Translations under genes and position numbers: made by a program
Part shown: positions 24,464 through 33,892 of the stretch, piece by piece
How positions within the stretch are numbered: position 1 is the first letter of the stretch
Layout of the letters: every line of letters starts with the position of its first letter
DNA from: an uncultured bacterium
Lineage (GTDB): Bacteria; Acidobacteriota; Aminicenantia; Aminicenantales; Saccharicenantaceae
Reading direction: 5' to 3'
NCBI GenBank assembly: GCA_937920515.1
Contig: CALEUG010000013.1
Span: forward strand, 1-50,471
DNA: 50,471 nt
Notes under the pieces: model-generated
What the model was told of the DNA's origin: nothing
The model's database searches: none
What the model saw: only the letters and a program-made list of their open reading frames with translations

Positions 24464-26170
24464 TCAGAGCTTTTCGTAGTAGGCATAAATAAAAGGGTCG
24501 GTAGCTTTTTTCCAGCCGGAGGAAACCCTGGTGTTGTTCTTGAACAGCCAGGTGATGTTGTATTCATACTCCAGGTTGTTCGGCTCGTGGAAATACACAT
24601 AGTTGATATTCAAGGGTTCGCCTTTGCGCAGCACAACCTCTTTCTGCAGCTGCCGGCCGAAATTTTTGTGCCTGAACTGAACGGCCACCCTGATAATGCC
24701 ATTCTCGTTCAGGTTTGCTTCTTCAGCCAGGACTTCAAGATAACGATACTTGTGAGGCGGAGTCAGGGTTATGACCGGCTGGCTGGTCTTGATCCAGTCT
24801 CCGGCCACTTCCAGACCACCGACATAGCTCCAGATGGGCCTGTATTCATATTCCAGCCATTTATCAGTCCGGTCGCCTTTACGTCTGTATTTCAAAGAAA
24901 GTTTATTTCCATTCTGACCAAACTTAGTCCGGTCGAAAATCAGGTCCTCGGTGATGGACTTCATGTCGGCACTTTCATATTCCTTCTTGAAAGTGATTCC
25001 GGCAAAATTAAGGTACTGGGAAAAGGTCTGAAAATCTTCACCGTCCAGGATGACGTTTATGGTTCGTTCTTCAAAAGTCGGGTCATCCAGGTCGACCACG
25101 CTGAAAAACTCGATTTCTTTTCCGTATTGTTTATAAAGTCCGCTGATATTTCCGGTCAGGGGTACTTCCCGCTGGTCGCGCTTGCGCCGGGTGAGGTCCA
25201 CGGTATACTTGCCGCTGAGTTTAACCTGCTTGCGGAAAAAACCTAAATGAGCCTGCCCGAAAAGCTTGCCCAGCCAGTTAGAGCCGGTGGTGGCCTGGGC
25301 CTTACCGATGTCTTCCGGCTTGACCGGCTTGGCCTCAAACATCATCCGGGTGATGGTATTGTAAGCCGTATCCAGGAGCTCATCCATCCTGGCCTCCTCG
25401 CCAATCACCTCCAGCTTGATAGCGCCCTGCTCTCTCAGTTCAGAATAGATTTTGTGTATCTGGGCACTGACCAGGAAACCCCCGACGTTGGCCTTGAATT
25501 CCCTGTGGTCGTAAACTTTATCCCAGTCCACGGTCAGCAGGGCCTGATAGGCCGGGGTCAGCCCCTGGTAGGTCATGACGAACTGGACCGAAATATCCGA
25601 AGTGGGTTTCTTGAATGATTCCATGAGCAGCGTTGAGCCTTCTTCGGTCAGGGCAATGGAGATTGCGGCTTCCGAGCCGGCCAGAAGCGGGGCCTTTCCA
25701 GTGCCGACAACCCTACGGCTGAATATTCCACCCTCGCCGGCCGAGGCTGAAATGATGTGAAACTCTCCCGAAGTGAACATCACCGGTCCGATTAATTTCC
25801 CGTCCTTATCAATTTTTTTAAGTTCCTGCTCGATTTTTTCCAGTTCTTCTCCGGTCAGTCCGAAGGTGCACAGGAAATGCAGGATACCGCCGGTTATTTC
25901 CTTCCCGGTTCTGAGGTACTGGATGAAACTGAACTTGGGCTTGCCGTCAGGCCAGGTGGCCACCCTGGGTGACAGCGGCATATAGTGATAACCGTGTTCG
26001 TCGGCATGGTCCCGGAACAGCAGGGCGTTTGTTACCTGGATCGGTTCCCTGTCCAGCAGCACTTCGGCCTGAAGGCCAATGGCTGCAGCCGTTAGAGCCA
26101 GGACAGAAAACATTAATAAAATTCCTGCCTTTTTAATTTCAATTTTTATTTCATTCAATGGAGTCCACAT
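24464..26170 (-). CDS. Exported family protein D (two-module, unknown)
   Basis: 568 residues, the closest relative of A by layout. Signal peptide near residues 14-35, then FRDHADEHGYHYMPLSPRV, GGILHFLCTFGLTGEEL, GTGKAPLLAGSEAAISIALT and MTYQGLTPAYQALLTVDWDK. The C-terminal module has LSGKYTVDLTRRKRDQREVP, DLDDPTFEERTINVILDGED, WLEYEYRPIWSYVGG and the ending YEYNITWLFKNNTRVSSGW before DPFIYAYYEKL. AAGGAGG precedes the ATG. Compared with A, the acidic linker is replaced by a short neutral one. No cysteine-rich, metal-site or nucleotide-binding motifs are visible. Confidence 0.87.
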   Translation of the reverse strand: MWTPLNEIKIEIKKAGILLMFSVLALTAAAIGLQAEVLLDREPIQVTNALLFRDHADEHGYHYMPLSPRVATWPDGKPKFSFIQYLRTGKEITGGILHFLCTFGLTGEELEKIEQELKKIDKDGKLIGPVMFTSGEFHIISASAGEGGIFSRRVVGTGKAPLLAGSEAAISIALTEEGSTLLMESFKKPTSDISVQFVMTYQGLTPAYQALLTVDWDKVYDHREFKANVGGFLVSAQIHKIYSELREQGAIKLEVIGEEARMDELLDTAYNTITRMMFEAKPVKPEDIGKAQATTGSNWLGKLFGQAHLGFFRKQVKLSGKYTVDLTRRKRDQREVPLTGNISGLYKQYGKEIEFFSVVDLDDPTFEERTINVILDGEDFQTFSQYLNFAGITFKKEYESADMKSITEDLIFDRTKFGQNGNKLSLKYRRKGDRTDKWLEYEYRPIWSYVGGLEVAGDWIKTSQPVITLTPPHKYRYLEVLAEEANLNENGIIRVAVQFRHKNFGRQLQKEVVLRKGEPLNINYVYFHEPNNLEYEYNITWLFKNNTRVSSGWKKATDPFIYAYYEKL

Positions 26171-26242
26171 CTCTGCCTCCTTGTTTTCCTGAACTTTTCT
26201 AAAATTTTTGTGTTATTCGCAGTTTCCCTCGCCGATTTAAAA

Positions 26243-28438
26243 CTATCTACCGAAAAGGCTTTTTATATGATACGGGCCTATGGTCAGGTCCAGGCTATCG
26301 GCCACGGTTTCCCAGCTGGCTGACTCGGCTATCCGCCCGTCTTTAAGGACTGCTTTGACCTTATACTCAAAATTGAACTGTCCTCCGCTGCTGAGCGGCA
26401 GGTAAACTGTCACCAGCCCTTTGAGCTTGTTCTTATTAAAATCAAGACCGGTCACCAGTCCGCTCCGGCCCTGGGCGCTGAGATAGGGTGAACGAATTTC
26501 AAGTCGAACTTTCTCCACCTCCAGCGGGCTGTCATAAGCAGCCGGGGCAAAGACGCTGGCCAGCACCTCCACCTGGAGTTTTCTCATCCTTTCTATATAC
26601 GAGACCACCTCAATGTTGCCCCAGATCTTATCCAGGCAGGGCTGGCAATTAAAATCTGGTTCAATCTCCATCCAGAAGCTGCGAGCATATTGTTTGAAGA
26701 AAGCATCCACTTTAGGACTGGCCGGCTGCCCGACCTCATCCCTGGTCAGGAGTTCCTCGGCCTCCCTGACTTTATCCCTGTCCAGTTTCTTCTCCAGTTC
26801 ACCCTTGATAGCTCCCAGCCCCTTTTCTAACAGAGAACTCTTCTTCTTGGGAGCCGGGGGCGCGGTGGGGAAAGCTTTCCGGTATTCAGCCAGAAGCAAG
26901 CCCCTGGGAGCAAACTGAACTTCCAGGTCCAGGGCCTGCCCGGGCTGGATAACGGTTTCCTTCAGACATTTAAGGTTCTTATAGACATCCTCTCCGTTCG
27001 GCAGGCGGAAACGCAGGCTGACCGAAGAAACCTTGATCGGAAAATCCGACAGGTTCCTGACGCCGTGGAGATAAAGCACGGAATTCTTTTCGTCGATGGA
27101 GAAACCCAGCTCTTCCAGGCCCGAATACCAGCGGCCGGTAAAATATTTCAGGCCAACCCTGATGGGGATTTCTCTTTCGACCGTTCCTGACTTGATTTTC
27201 ATTCCAGCCGTTAATCCTTCTTTTTCCAGCAGGGGCTTGAGTTCGGCCAGGGTGTCGGGAGTCATGGCAATGTTGATGGGAAGTTCTGTTTCCAGCGAGC
27301 CAAAGCTTGGAATCCTGATGTTTTCTATTTCCCAGTCTTCCCAGCCCTGCATGTCTATTATGGCGGCTTCATCATAGGGCAGCGACCGGAGAACTGCCTG
27401 CTGACCCCTGGCCGCTTTCAGGGCTTCCTCCATAAGCTTAACATCAGCCGGGTCAACGCTGGCTCTGAGGGTCATGGTGGTTTTAACCCTCTGGTCGTTG
27501 GTCCAGACGGCGCTGATACGATAACCGCCGGCGGCCTTGTCTCTGACCAGGTTTATTTCCCTGGGAAGATAATAATAGGTATTCGGTTTTTCATTATCCT
27601 TGAAAACCCGGTTGAGCAGGGTTAACGGTTCTTCAATGTTCAGGGGGCCGATATCCTCTACCTTGTGACGGGCTGGGGCCACGCCCGTCGGGTTCAGGGG
27701 GATGGTTTTAATGACTGCGGGTTTTACCAGCTGCAGGTCTAACTGACCGGCCGGTCTCTGCTGGGTGCTGGCGGGCACTCTGGTTTTGCCCGGGTCAGCC
27801 ACGGCGCCAACTTTTTGCACAGCCAGCGGAGCATATATGGCCGCCGAGGCCCAGACCGCCCAGTCCTGGACTGACCGCCCGGCTGCAGACACCGACAGCC
27901 GGAAATCCACAGTGGAGCCGGCATAGGGTGACAGATCAACCGATATCTGGTCAAGCTGGCCGTCAGGTCTGGCCGGTAGCTCGGCTAACATTACCGCTCC
28001 ACCGCCTGACGAGCCGGCGAAAGACACATAAAATTTAACGCCATCGGACTGGGTGGCCCCCTTAAGAAAGCCCACAGTGGCCTTAAAGGTAGCGCCGGCC
28101 GGTATCTTGACTCCAGGATATATTCCGATTATGTTCCCGTCGTTTTTCCACTCAGGATGAGTTTGAAGCACCAGGGCGTAGGTCTGGCCATCTTCCAGGG
28201 CCGTGTTGTTAACATGCCGGGCAAAGCCGCGGCTGTCACTATCGGCGCCATTCCAGGGAAGTTCGCCGGCCGGGGATATAGACCGGTACCACTTCGCTTC
28301 CGGAGCTTTTTTGACGAAATCATAAATAACAACGTCGGCTGCTTTCAAGCCTGGAAAAACAGACAGGCTTAAAAATATCAAGAGGCAAATTGGCAGATAA
28401 AACAACATATTTCCCCTTCTGGCTGGCTTTAAACGCAT
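26243..28438 (-). CDS. Exported family protein E with an additional N-terminal domain
   Basis: First gene of the operon. The ATG at 28438 follows AAAGGAG by seven bases; an in-frame codon 20 codons upstream lacks a ribosome site. The signal peptide ends near residue 34 (VFPGLKAA). An additional beta-rich domain of about 170 residues follows (with YALVLQTHPEWKN, GVKFYVSFAGSSGGG and DFRLSVSAAGRSVQDWAVWA), resembling a jelly-roll carbohydrate-binding type; that is inference. The family motif appears later as FKDNEKPNTYYYLPREINL, and the end FNFEYKVKAVLKDGRIAES with LDLTIGPYHI matches C. A lysine/glutamate-rich helix lies about 540-590. Total 731 residues. Function unknown. Confidence 0.83.
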   Translation of the reverse strand: MRLKPARRGNMLFYLPICLLIFLSLSVFPGLKAADVVIYDFVKKAPEAKWYRSISPAGELPWNGADSDSRGFARHVNNTALEDGQTYALVLQTHPEWKNDGNIIGIYPGVKIPAGATFKATVGFLKGATQSDGVKFYVSFAGSSGGGAVMLAELPARPDGQLDQISVDLSPYAGSTVDFRLSVSAAGRSVQDWAVWASAAIYAPLAVQKVGAVADPGKTRVPASTQQRPAGQLDLQLVKPAVIKTIPLNPTGVAPARHKVEDIGPLNIEEPLTLLNRVFKDNEKPNTYYYLPREINLVRDKAAGGYRISAVWTNDQRVKTTMTLRASVDPADVKLMEEALKAARGQQAVLRSLPYDEAAIIDMQGWEDWEIENIRIPSFGSLETELPINIAMTPDTLAELKPLLEKEGLTAGMKIKSGTVEREIPIRVGLKYFTGRWYSGLEELGFSIDEKNSVLYLHGVRNLSDFPIKVSSVSLRFRLPNGEDVYKNLKCLKETVIQPGQALDLEVQFAPRGLLLAEYRKAFPTAPPAPKKKSSLLEKGLGAIKGELEKKLDRDKVREAEELLTRDEVGQPASPKVDAFFKQYARSFWMEIEPDFNCQPCLDKIWGNIEVVSYIERMRKLQVEVLASVFAPAAYDSPLEVEKVRLEIRSPYLSAQGRSGLVTGLDFNKNKLKGLVTVYLPLSSGGQFNFEYKVKAVLKDGRIAESASWETVADSLDLTIGPYHIKSLFGR

Positions 28439-28857
28439 TATTTTCTCCTTTCGTCCCTGAATTAAGGCGGTCTCAGACTTTAAGTGGCAGTCAGCCACCT
28501 CAAGACGGAGAAACTAATTTGATGGATATGGGAGGATAATTCAAGATAGGCTCTGGGAAAAAATGGACCTTGACTTTATCTCTGAAGAATCGCCCCGCAC
28601 CATCGGCTGTCATCTTCATTAACAAGATTTTAGGATGTTAACACGCCCTGGAAATCCTGTCAAGAAAATTTTGTCTCACATGAGGTGCTGGTAGTTTTAT
28701 TCAGACGGCTTTCAGGGCTGAGAAAGAATGCTATTTCTTTTACTTAATCAATTACCCGTCAGAAAGGACAATCAGGTTCAGGATGCAGGGCTTATCTATT
28801 TGCGGCAATGGATTAATTTATGGGGCCCATCAAGCAAAATCGGGAAGAATTAATGGG
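28439..28857 (-). other. Intergenic region upstream of the five-gene exported family
   Basis: About 420 bases with a strong promoter (listed separately) and an untranslated leader of about 190 bases. A short GTGGC/GCCAC hairpin lies near 28482-28496. No gene is visible. Confidence 0.4.
28635..28663 (-). promoter_or_regulatory. Promoter of the exported paralogue operon
   Basis: On the minus strand a consensus TTGACA (28658-28663), 17-base spacer and TAACAT (28635-28640). The expected start near 28628 leaves about 190 bases of leader before gene E. It is the only strong promoter-like sequence I found upstream of the five genes. Confidence 0.65.
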
Positions 28858-29406
28858 TCAGGCCAGGCCCAGGTCCCGGTCTATACCCTGCATGGACTGC
28901 AGGCATATCATCAAGAATTCATCCAGGCTTAAACCCAGGTTGGCGCACTGCTCTATTTCTTCCCTTCTGGCGCCCCGGGCGAAATGCTTTTCTTTATAGC
29001 GCCTCTTGAGAAAATCCAGGTCCACTGCCTTTAGCTTTTTCTCCGGATGCATCAGCGTGGCCGCGATAATCAGTCCGGTGGTCGGGTCGGCCGAGTAAAT
29101 TGACCAGTCCATGGCACTCTGACAGGGCACGCGGCCGGCATGAGCCTTGATGGCCTGGATGACCTCAACCGGCAAATTGTATTTTTCCAGCATCTTAACA
29201 GTTTCGGTGGTGTGAAGCTCGGGGCTCTTCTCGGTTAATTCATAATCCAGGTCGTGCAGCAGGCCGGCCAGTCCCCAGAGCTCCTCATCTCCACCCAGGC
29301 GTCGGGCCAGTCCCCTCATGCAGGCTTCCACCGCAAGGCAATGCTTGACCAGGTTCCTGTTATGCAGGTGTTGCTTGACCAGTTCTAAGGCTTCTTCTCT
29401 GTTCAT
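28858..29406 (-). CDS. HD-domain protein, probable metal-dependent phosphohydrolase
   Basis: 182 residues with the HD signature: an early His in LVKHCLAVEACM, LLHDLDYE (about 49-56) with the HD pair, and AIKAHAG later. SADPTTGLIIAATLMHPEK contains a late Asp/His set usual for this sub-family. Relatives hydrolyse phosphomonoesters or nucleotides; the exact substrate is unknown. AAAAAGGAG precedes the ATG. The gene follows the exported deacetylase-propeller gene by 19 bases, so both may be one transcript. Confidence 0.87.
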   Translation of the reverse strand: MNREEALELVKQHLHNRNLVKHCLAVEACMRGLARRLGGDEELWGLAGLLHDLDYELTEKSPELHTTETVKMLEKYNLPVEVIQAIKAHAGRVPCQSAMDWSIYSADPTTGLIIAATLMHPEKKLKAVDLDFLKRRYKEKHFARGARREEIEQCANLGLSLDEFLMICLQSMQGIDRDLGLA

Positions 29407-29425
29407 CTCTGGCTCCTTTTTTCTT

Positions 29426-31717
29426 TCAGTCTGTGGTCAAAGAAGTGATATTATACCGCATCCAGGCTTTTTTGCTTATTTTCCCATCAAAAACCCGAAC
29501 GCTTATGGTATATTCCCCGGGTTCAGCCGGAAGCCAGGTCCAGGTATTGTGCCGGGAGGCCTTCCTGGCCCGGACTTTCGGGCCGGTATTCCGCTGAAGA
29601 TAGAATTCATACTTCGGTTTTTCCCAGCCAGAAGCCAGGACTGAAAACACCACCCGCTGGCCGACAGGCTGTGGCGATTCCTTTGAAGGTCTGAGAATAA
29701 TTCGTGGCTCTTTTTTAAGGGCATAGACCAGGCTCAGATCCTGCCGGTAATCATAGGTCCCGATGAGAAGCAGGTTGCCGCTGGCCACGGGGTCGGTTTT
29801 AACCTCAAAACTCAGCCCGGTCTCGGAAGATTTCTGCCCCGTCTTAAGGTCAAAACCAAAAAGGACCGTTCCGGCCGGAACCAGTATTTCTTTTTTGAAA
29901 ATGACCGGTTGAAAGGATGGCCGCGCCGGCAAAGTTTGCCACCACAGTATGTCGCCGCCCCGCCGATTCAATTTGTAGATAATACCGCCCGAGGTCAGAG
30001 CATAAAGAAACCGGCCTTGAGTCAGCAGGAAATTAATTTTCTGGTTGGCCGGATTGAGTTTCCAGAGGATTTTTGATTTCTTAAGGTCAAAGCATACCAG
30101 GTAGCCGGAAGCGGTGGCCAGGAACAACTTATCATCGCTATCAACCTGAAGCCCCGTAATTTCTTCCTTAAAATCAGGCCCGGCAATTTTCCTTCCTGTT
30201 TGTAAGTCCAGGCGAAGAACCTGGCCGGAAGTAAGAACGGCGATGACCTCGGAGTTTGAAACAGAAATCAGCCCCGCGGCTTCCACCGGCAAGATAAATT
30301 CCCGGATTGAGTGGCCTGTTTCCAGGTGGCGAACTTCAATCTTTTTACTGAATAGCAGGATTAACCTTCCCTCCGCTGCCAGAGAAATGGCTGCCGGGAC
30401 TTCTGCCAGTTCAAGCTCGAGTTCTTTTATTTCTCCCGTTTTGCCATCTATGGCCACAACCCTGTTGTCATAAACCAGACAGAAACCGCCCTGCCCGGCC
30501 AGCAGCCTGGAATCTTTAGCTGCCGGCAGGAAAAAAGAGCCCGTAAGCTTCCCCGATTCCAGGGAAATCAGCTGGCCACTCAATCTTTCTGGAAGGTCAC
30601 AGATTGCCAGCAATCGGTCCCCGGCCAGCGACAGTCCTGTTATCTTACCCCGCATCCAGCTGACCATTTGTCTGGTCAGTGGAAAGCCCTGGATAAGAGA
30701 AGTTTTTTCATAAGTTTTCTTCTCTTCGGGTTGAGTTGACCGGACGTTCATTCCTTCGCCAATATTTTCTGGCAAGACCCGGCTCCTGGGCCGGGCTGAA
30801 GTACTGCTGCCGGCGGAGTCGAAGTTTCCGGTTTTCGCTTTCTGCAGGTTTCCAGAAGTTATTTTCCTGCCTTCAGCCGATACCAGTCCGGTGGCACCTG
30901 AGTCCGCTTCACTTTCCTGTACCGAAAGCAATTCGTCGATTCGTTTAAAAGAATAGCCGCGGTCCTTAAGGTCATCTATGAGCTGGCCCAGATGGAAATA
31001 GAACAGGTCTGTCCTCTCCGGGGCCACTCCCGGGTGAACCAGAATGATGAAGCCATTAAGGCCGGCAGCGGAGGTGGCTTCATAATCCAGAAGCTGTCGG
31101 TAAATCTCTTCCGAGGAGCGATAATTCGGCTGGTCGGGAGTGGTATAGTCGGCGCTGGTGATAATTCCCGGTGTAAAATTCACAATGACCGCGCCGGCTT
31201 CAGCGGCCCAGTCCGCTACCTGCCGGTTATACCATTCGTAAGGCGGCAGGAAATACCTGGCCTGGCTGCGCTCAATTCCGAACCGGGCCAGTTCGGCATA
31301 ATTGGCTTCCAGGTCTGCCAGAAACACTTCCCTGCTCACCAGGGTTTTCTGCCGGTCCTGCCAGTCGCAGTAGAGAAGATGGCGGTCGGAATGCGGTCCC
31401 AGGTAGTGGCCATCCCTGACCATTGCCTCCACCAGGGACTGGAATTCCGGGTTCCGCAGAAAATTTCCGGTCAGGAAAAAGGAAGCCCTGACTCCTTTCC
31501 GCTCCAGCTCGGCCAGGATGTATTCTCCTCCCTCGCCGTAAGAATCGGCGGCAAAAACCAGGGCTACCTGTTTCCTGTCAAGAGGACCCCGGACTATGCC
31601 GCCCTGGTCATAAGTCAGGCTCTGAGCAGCCAGAGAGCCCGCCAGGAAAATCAAAATAGCAAAAATCATAGAAATCGGGATTATACTCTTAACCAGCACC
31701 TTATCTGATTTATCCAT
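29426..31717 (-). CDS. Exported NodB-like deacetylase fused to a beta-propeller
   Basis: 763 residues. Signal peptide (hydrophobic core IPISMIFAILIFLAGSLAA). Residues about 45-265 are a NodB-type domain: GVRASFFLTGNF, the metal-site HxxxH in GPHSDRHLLYCDW, YFLPPYEWYN and FIILVHPG. The first NodB motif, normally T-F-D-D-G, reads VFAADSYGEG, so the usual aspartate pair is altered. A polar linker (about 270-345) leads to PQQ/WD-like propeller repeats (for example KLFLATASGYLVCFDLK and LLIGTYDYRQD). A final Ig/PKD-like domain (about 660-760) has FSVLASGWEKPKYEFYLQ. It may remodel envelope polysaccharide; altered catalysis is possible. Confidence 0.85.
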   Translation of the reverse strand: MDKSDKVLVKSIIPISMIFAILIFLAGSLAAQSLTYDQGGIVRGPLDRKQVALVFAADSYGEGGEYILAELERKGVRASFFLTGNFLRNPEFQSLVEAMVRDGHYLGPHSDRHLLYCDWQDRQKTLVSREVFLADLEANYAELARFGIERSQARYFLPPYEWYNRQVADWAAEAGAVIVNFTPGIITSADYTTPDQPNYRSSEEIYRQLLDYEATSAAGLNGFIILVHPGVAPERTDLFYFHLGQLIDDLKDRGYSFKRIDELLSVQESEADSGATGLVSAEGRKITSGNLQKAKTGNFDSAGSSTSARPRSRVLPENIGEGMNVRSTQPEEKKTYEKTSLIQGFPLTRQMVSWMRGKITGLSLAGDRLLAICDLPERLSGQLISLESGKLTGSFFLPAAKDSRLLAGQGGFCLVYDNRVVAIDGKTGEIKELELELAEVPAAISLAAEGRLILLFSKKIEVRHLETGHSIREFILPVEAAGLISVSNSEVIAVLTSGQVLRLDLQTGRKIAGPDFKEEITGLQVDSDDKLFLATASGYLVCFDLKKSKILWKLNPANQKINFLLTQGRFLYALTSGGIIYKLNRRGGDILWWQTLPARPSFQPVIFKKEILVPAGTVLFGFDLKTGQKSSETGLSFEVKTDPVASGNLLLIGTYDYRQDLSLVYALKKEPRIILRPSKESPQPVGQRVVFSVLASGWEKPKYEFYLQRNTGPKVRARKASRHNTWTWLPAEPGEYTISVRVFDGKISKKAWMRYNITSLTTD

Positions 31718-31825
31718 CTTATTTGCTTATCTATCCGGCAATTATGGCTTAATTCTAATTAAAGAGCCACGTTTGTGCAAACACCGGGCTTTACTAAAAC
31801 CTTCCGGGTTGATATCATCTTGCTG

Positions 31826-32053
31826 ATGATAAATTACATCCTGCTTTACAAAATCAGGAAGCTGGTCAAGAGAATCCTGAAAGAAAAAATAGAAGACGGC
31901 GAGATAGCCACCACGCCCCGCTCCTGCCTGGGCTGCCTGGCCGACGAGCTGAGCTGGGAAATTTATTACCTTTTCAAGGAAAGAGAAGAAAGTAAAAAGG
32001 GCGGAACCGACCAGGCAACCGAAGACAAGGAAAAACCGGAAGAACCCGGGTAA
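31826..32053 (+). CDS. Small hypothetical protein
   Basis: 76 residues if started at the ATG 31826; a GTG at 31775 would add 17. It opens with a short amphipathic basic helix (MINYILLYKIRKLVKRILKE), followed by an SCLGCLADEL segment with two cysteines and a Lys/Glu-rich tail. No family is recognised, and no strong ribosome site is seen. It is divergent from the deacetylase gene and convergent with rarA. Confidence 0.45.
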   Translation: MINYILLYKIRKLVKRILKEKIEDGEIATTPRSCLGCLADELSWEIYYLFKEREESKKGGTDQATEDKEKPEEPG

Positions 32054-32106
32054 GACCTTTAATATACCCTCCTGGATAATATTAGATAAAAGAAATTACA
32101 GGCGGT

Positions 32107-33438
32107 TCAGTCCTTTTTGCCGGATTTTTCCTGGCGGATTTTTTCCTTCACAGCTTCCCACCAGTCAATTCTTTTTTTGACTTCTTTCTCAAAACCCAGG
32201 TTCCCGGGCTGGTAATAGCGGCGTCCCTTCAGCCTTTCCGGAAAGGTCTCCATGTCGGTGGTCGACAGCGGATGGTCGTGCGCATACTGATATTCCTGCC
32301 CGTAGCCTATCTCTTTCATCAGGGGAGTCACCGGGTTACGGATGTGAAGCGGCACCGGCTCAAAGGGGCTTTCTTCCACGTCCTTCATGGCCTGGCCAAA
32401 GGCCACGTAAATGCGGTTGCTCTTGGGCGCAGAGGCCAGGTAGACCACGGCTTCGGCCAGGGCCAGCTCGCCCTCCGGCGAGCCCAGAAAATCATAGGCT
32501 TCCTTAGCTCTCAGGGCCACGGTCAGGGCCTGGGGGTCGGCCAGGCCGACATCTTCCGAAGCGAAGCGGACTAACCTCCTGGCGATATAAAGCGGGTCTT
32601 CCCCGGCATAGAGCATCCGGGCCAGCCAGTAGAGGGAGGCATCGACATCCGAGTTGCGCAGGCTTTTATGCAGGGCGGAGATCAGGTTGAAATGTTCTTC
32701 TCCCGCCCTGTCGTAAAGCAGTATCCGTTTCTGCAGGGCTTCTTCCACTTCCCGGGCTGTTATTTCCCTGCCCCTGGTCAGGCTGGCCGCAATTTCCAGG
32801 GCGTTCAAGATGCGGCGGGCGTCGCCGTTGGACTGGTCCAGCAGAAGCTTCAGGGCTTCGTCGTTTATTTTCAGCTGGAGCTGCCCCAGGCCATTAACCT
32901 CATCGGTCAGGGCATCCTCTATTATTTTTCTCAGGGCCGCTTCCTCCAGCGGTTTTAAGACCAGAACCCTGGTCCGGGAAAGCAGGGGCGAAATCACCTC
33001 GAACGACGGGTTCTCGGTGGTCGAGCCGAAGAGAATCACGTCTCCCCTTTCCACGTAAGGCAGGAAGGCCGACTGCTGGGCCTTGTTGAAGCGATGGATT
33101 TCATCGATGAAGATGATGATTGGCTTGCCGTAAAGCTTTTTCTGCTGCTCGGCCCGGGCCATCACCTCTTTAATTTCTTTTATCCCGGAAAGAACAGCGC
33201 TGTAAAAAAGGCAGGTCAGGTTAAAATGCCGGGCCAGCATCATACCCAGGGTGGTTTTCCCGGACCCGGGTGGACCCCAGAAGATAATGGACACCAGGTG
33301 GCCCGATTCTATTAACTCGGTCAGGATTTTGCCCGGCCCCAGCAGGTGCTCCTGGCCATAGAAGCGGTCAAAGGTCTGGGGCCGCATCCTCTCGGCCAGG
33401 GGGATATGCTGACTGTCAGCTCTATCTGTTTTTTTCAT
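32107..33438 (-). CDS. rarA: Replication-associated recombination protein A (RarA/MgsA)
   Basis: AAA+ ATPase of 443 residues acting on stalled replication forks. Walker A is GPPGSGKTT (about 55-63), Walker [16 protein letters not shown] (about 108-122), sensor [18 protein letters not shown] with the Arg finger. Downstream are the typical [20 protein letters not shown] and [20 protein letters not shown]. Length and motifs are standard. It is transcribed alone and toward the small hypothetical gene. The ribosome site is weak. Confidence 0.95.
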   Translation of the reverse strand: MKKTDRADSQHIPLAERMRPQTFDRFYGQEHLLGPGKILTELIESGHLVSIIFWGPPGSGKTTLGMMLARHFNLTCLFYSAVLSGIKEIKEVMARAEQQKKLYGKPIIIFIDEIHRFNKAQQSAFLPYVERGDVILFGSTTENPSFEVISPLLSRTRVLVLKPLEEAALRKIIEDALTDEVNGLGQLQLKINDEALKLLLDQSNGDARRILNALEIAASLTRGREITAREVEEALQKRILLYDRAGEEHFNLISALHKSLRNSDVDASLYWLARMLYAGEDPLYIARRLVRFASEDVGLADPQALTVALRAKEAYDFLGSPEGELALAEAVVYLASAPKSNRIYVAFGQAMKDVEESPFEPVPLHIRNPVTPLMKEIGYGQEYQYAHDHPLSTTDMETFPERLKGRRYYQPGNLGFEKEVKKRIDWWEAVKEKIRQEKSGKKD

Positions 33439-33892
33439 CCAGGCTCTGGCAGTATATTAAGTCCTGTATTCCCGGGTACTTTAATATTATAATATTTTTT
33501 CCCCTTTATTAAAAGCTAACATCTTGAATCAGTCAGGTTCTTTCAGCTTCCGGAATCTAAACTTGATAGAAAAAGGCGAGAGGGCTGATCAATATTAGAA
33601 CAGGATGTTCTTCTCTATTTTAATAAAAAAACGGCAGGAAGAAGTTGGGCTGTACTGTTTCTCTTAGTATCCGGGCTGTTGCTGACAGCACTCATTACCT
33701 GGAGATCAAGAAAAATTTCAGGCTGCGCCGGAAGACTCTGTTTTTAACAACCGGACACCAGGGAGATTGGCAATCAGCATCAATAATCGAGGTTTCCGGG
33801 TGGGCCCTGGACTCCCGGGCCAACAAATTTTCTTTTTCTGGAAGGTATAATTGTTTAAAATGGAGTGAGAATTAAAGAAGGAGTTTGAAGTG
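33439..33892. other. Intergenic region, no supported gene
   Basis: About 450 bases between divergent rarA and the cyanophycinase-like gene. On the plus strand a frame near 33596-33745 spells a hydrophobic segment (WAVLFLLVSGLLLTALITW) but has no start codon and stops quickly; it may be a remnant. The short frames on the other strand show no ribosome site. Confidence 0.35.

Noticed and set aside
33596-33745. Plus-strand frame with a hydrophobic segment between rarA and the cyanophycinase-like gene
   Set aside because: No ATG, GTG or TTG with a ribosome site, and the frame stops after about 50 codons; at most a remnant.
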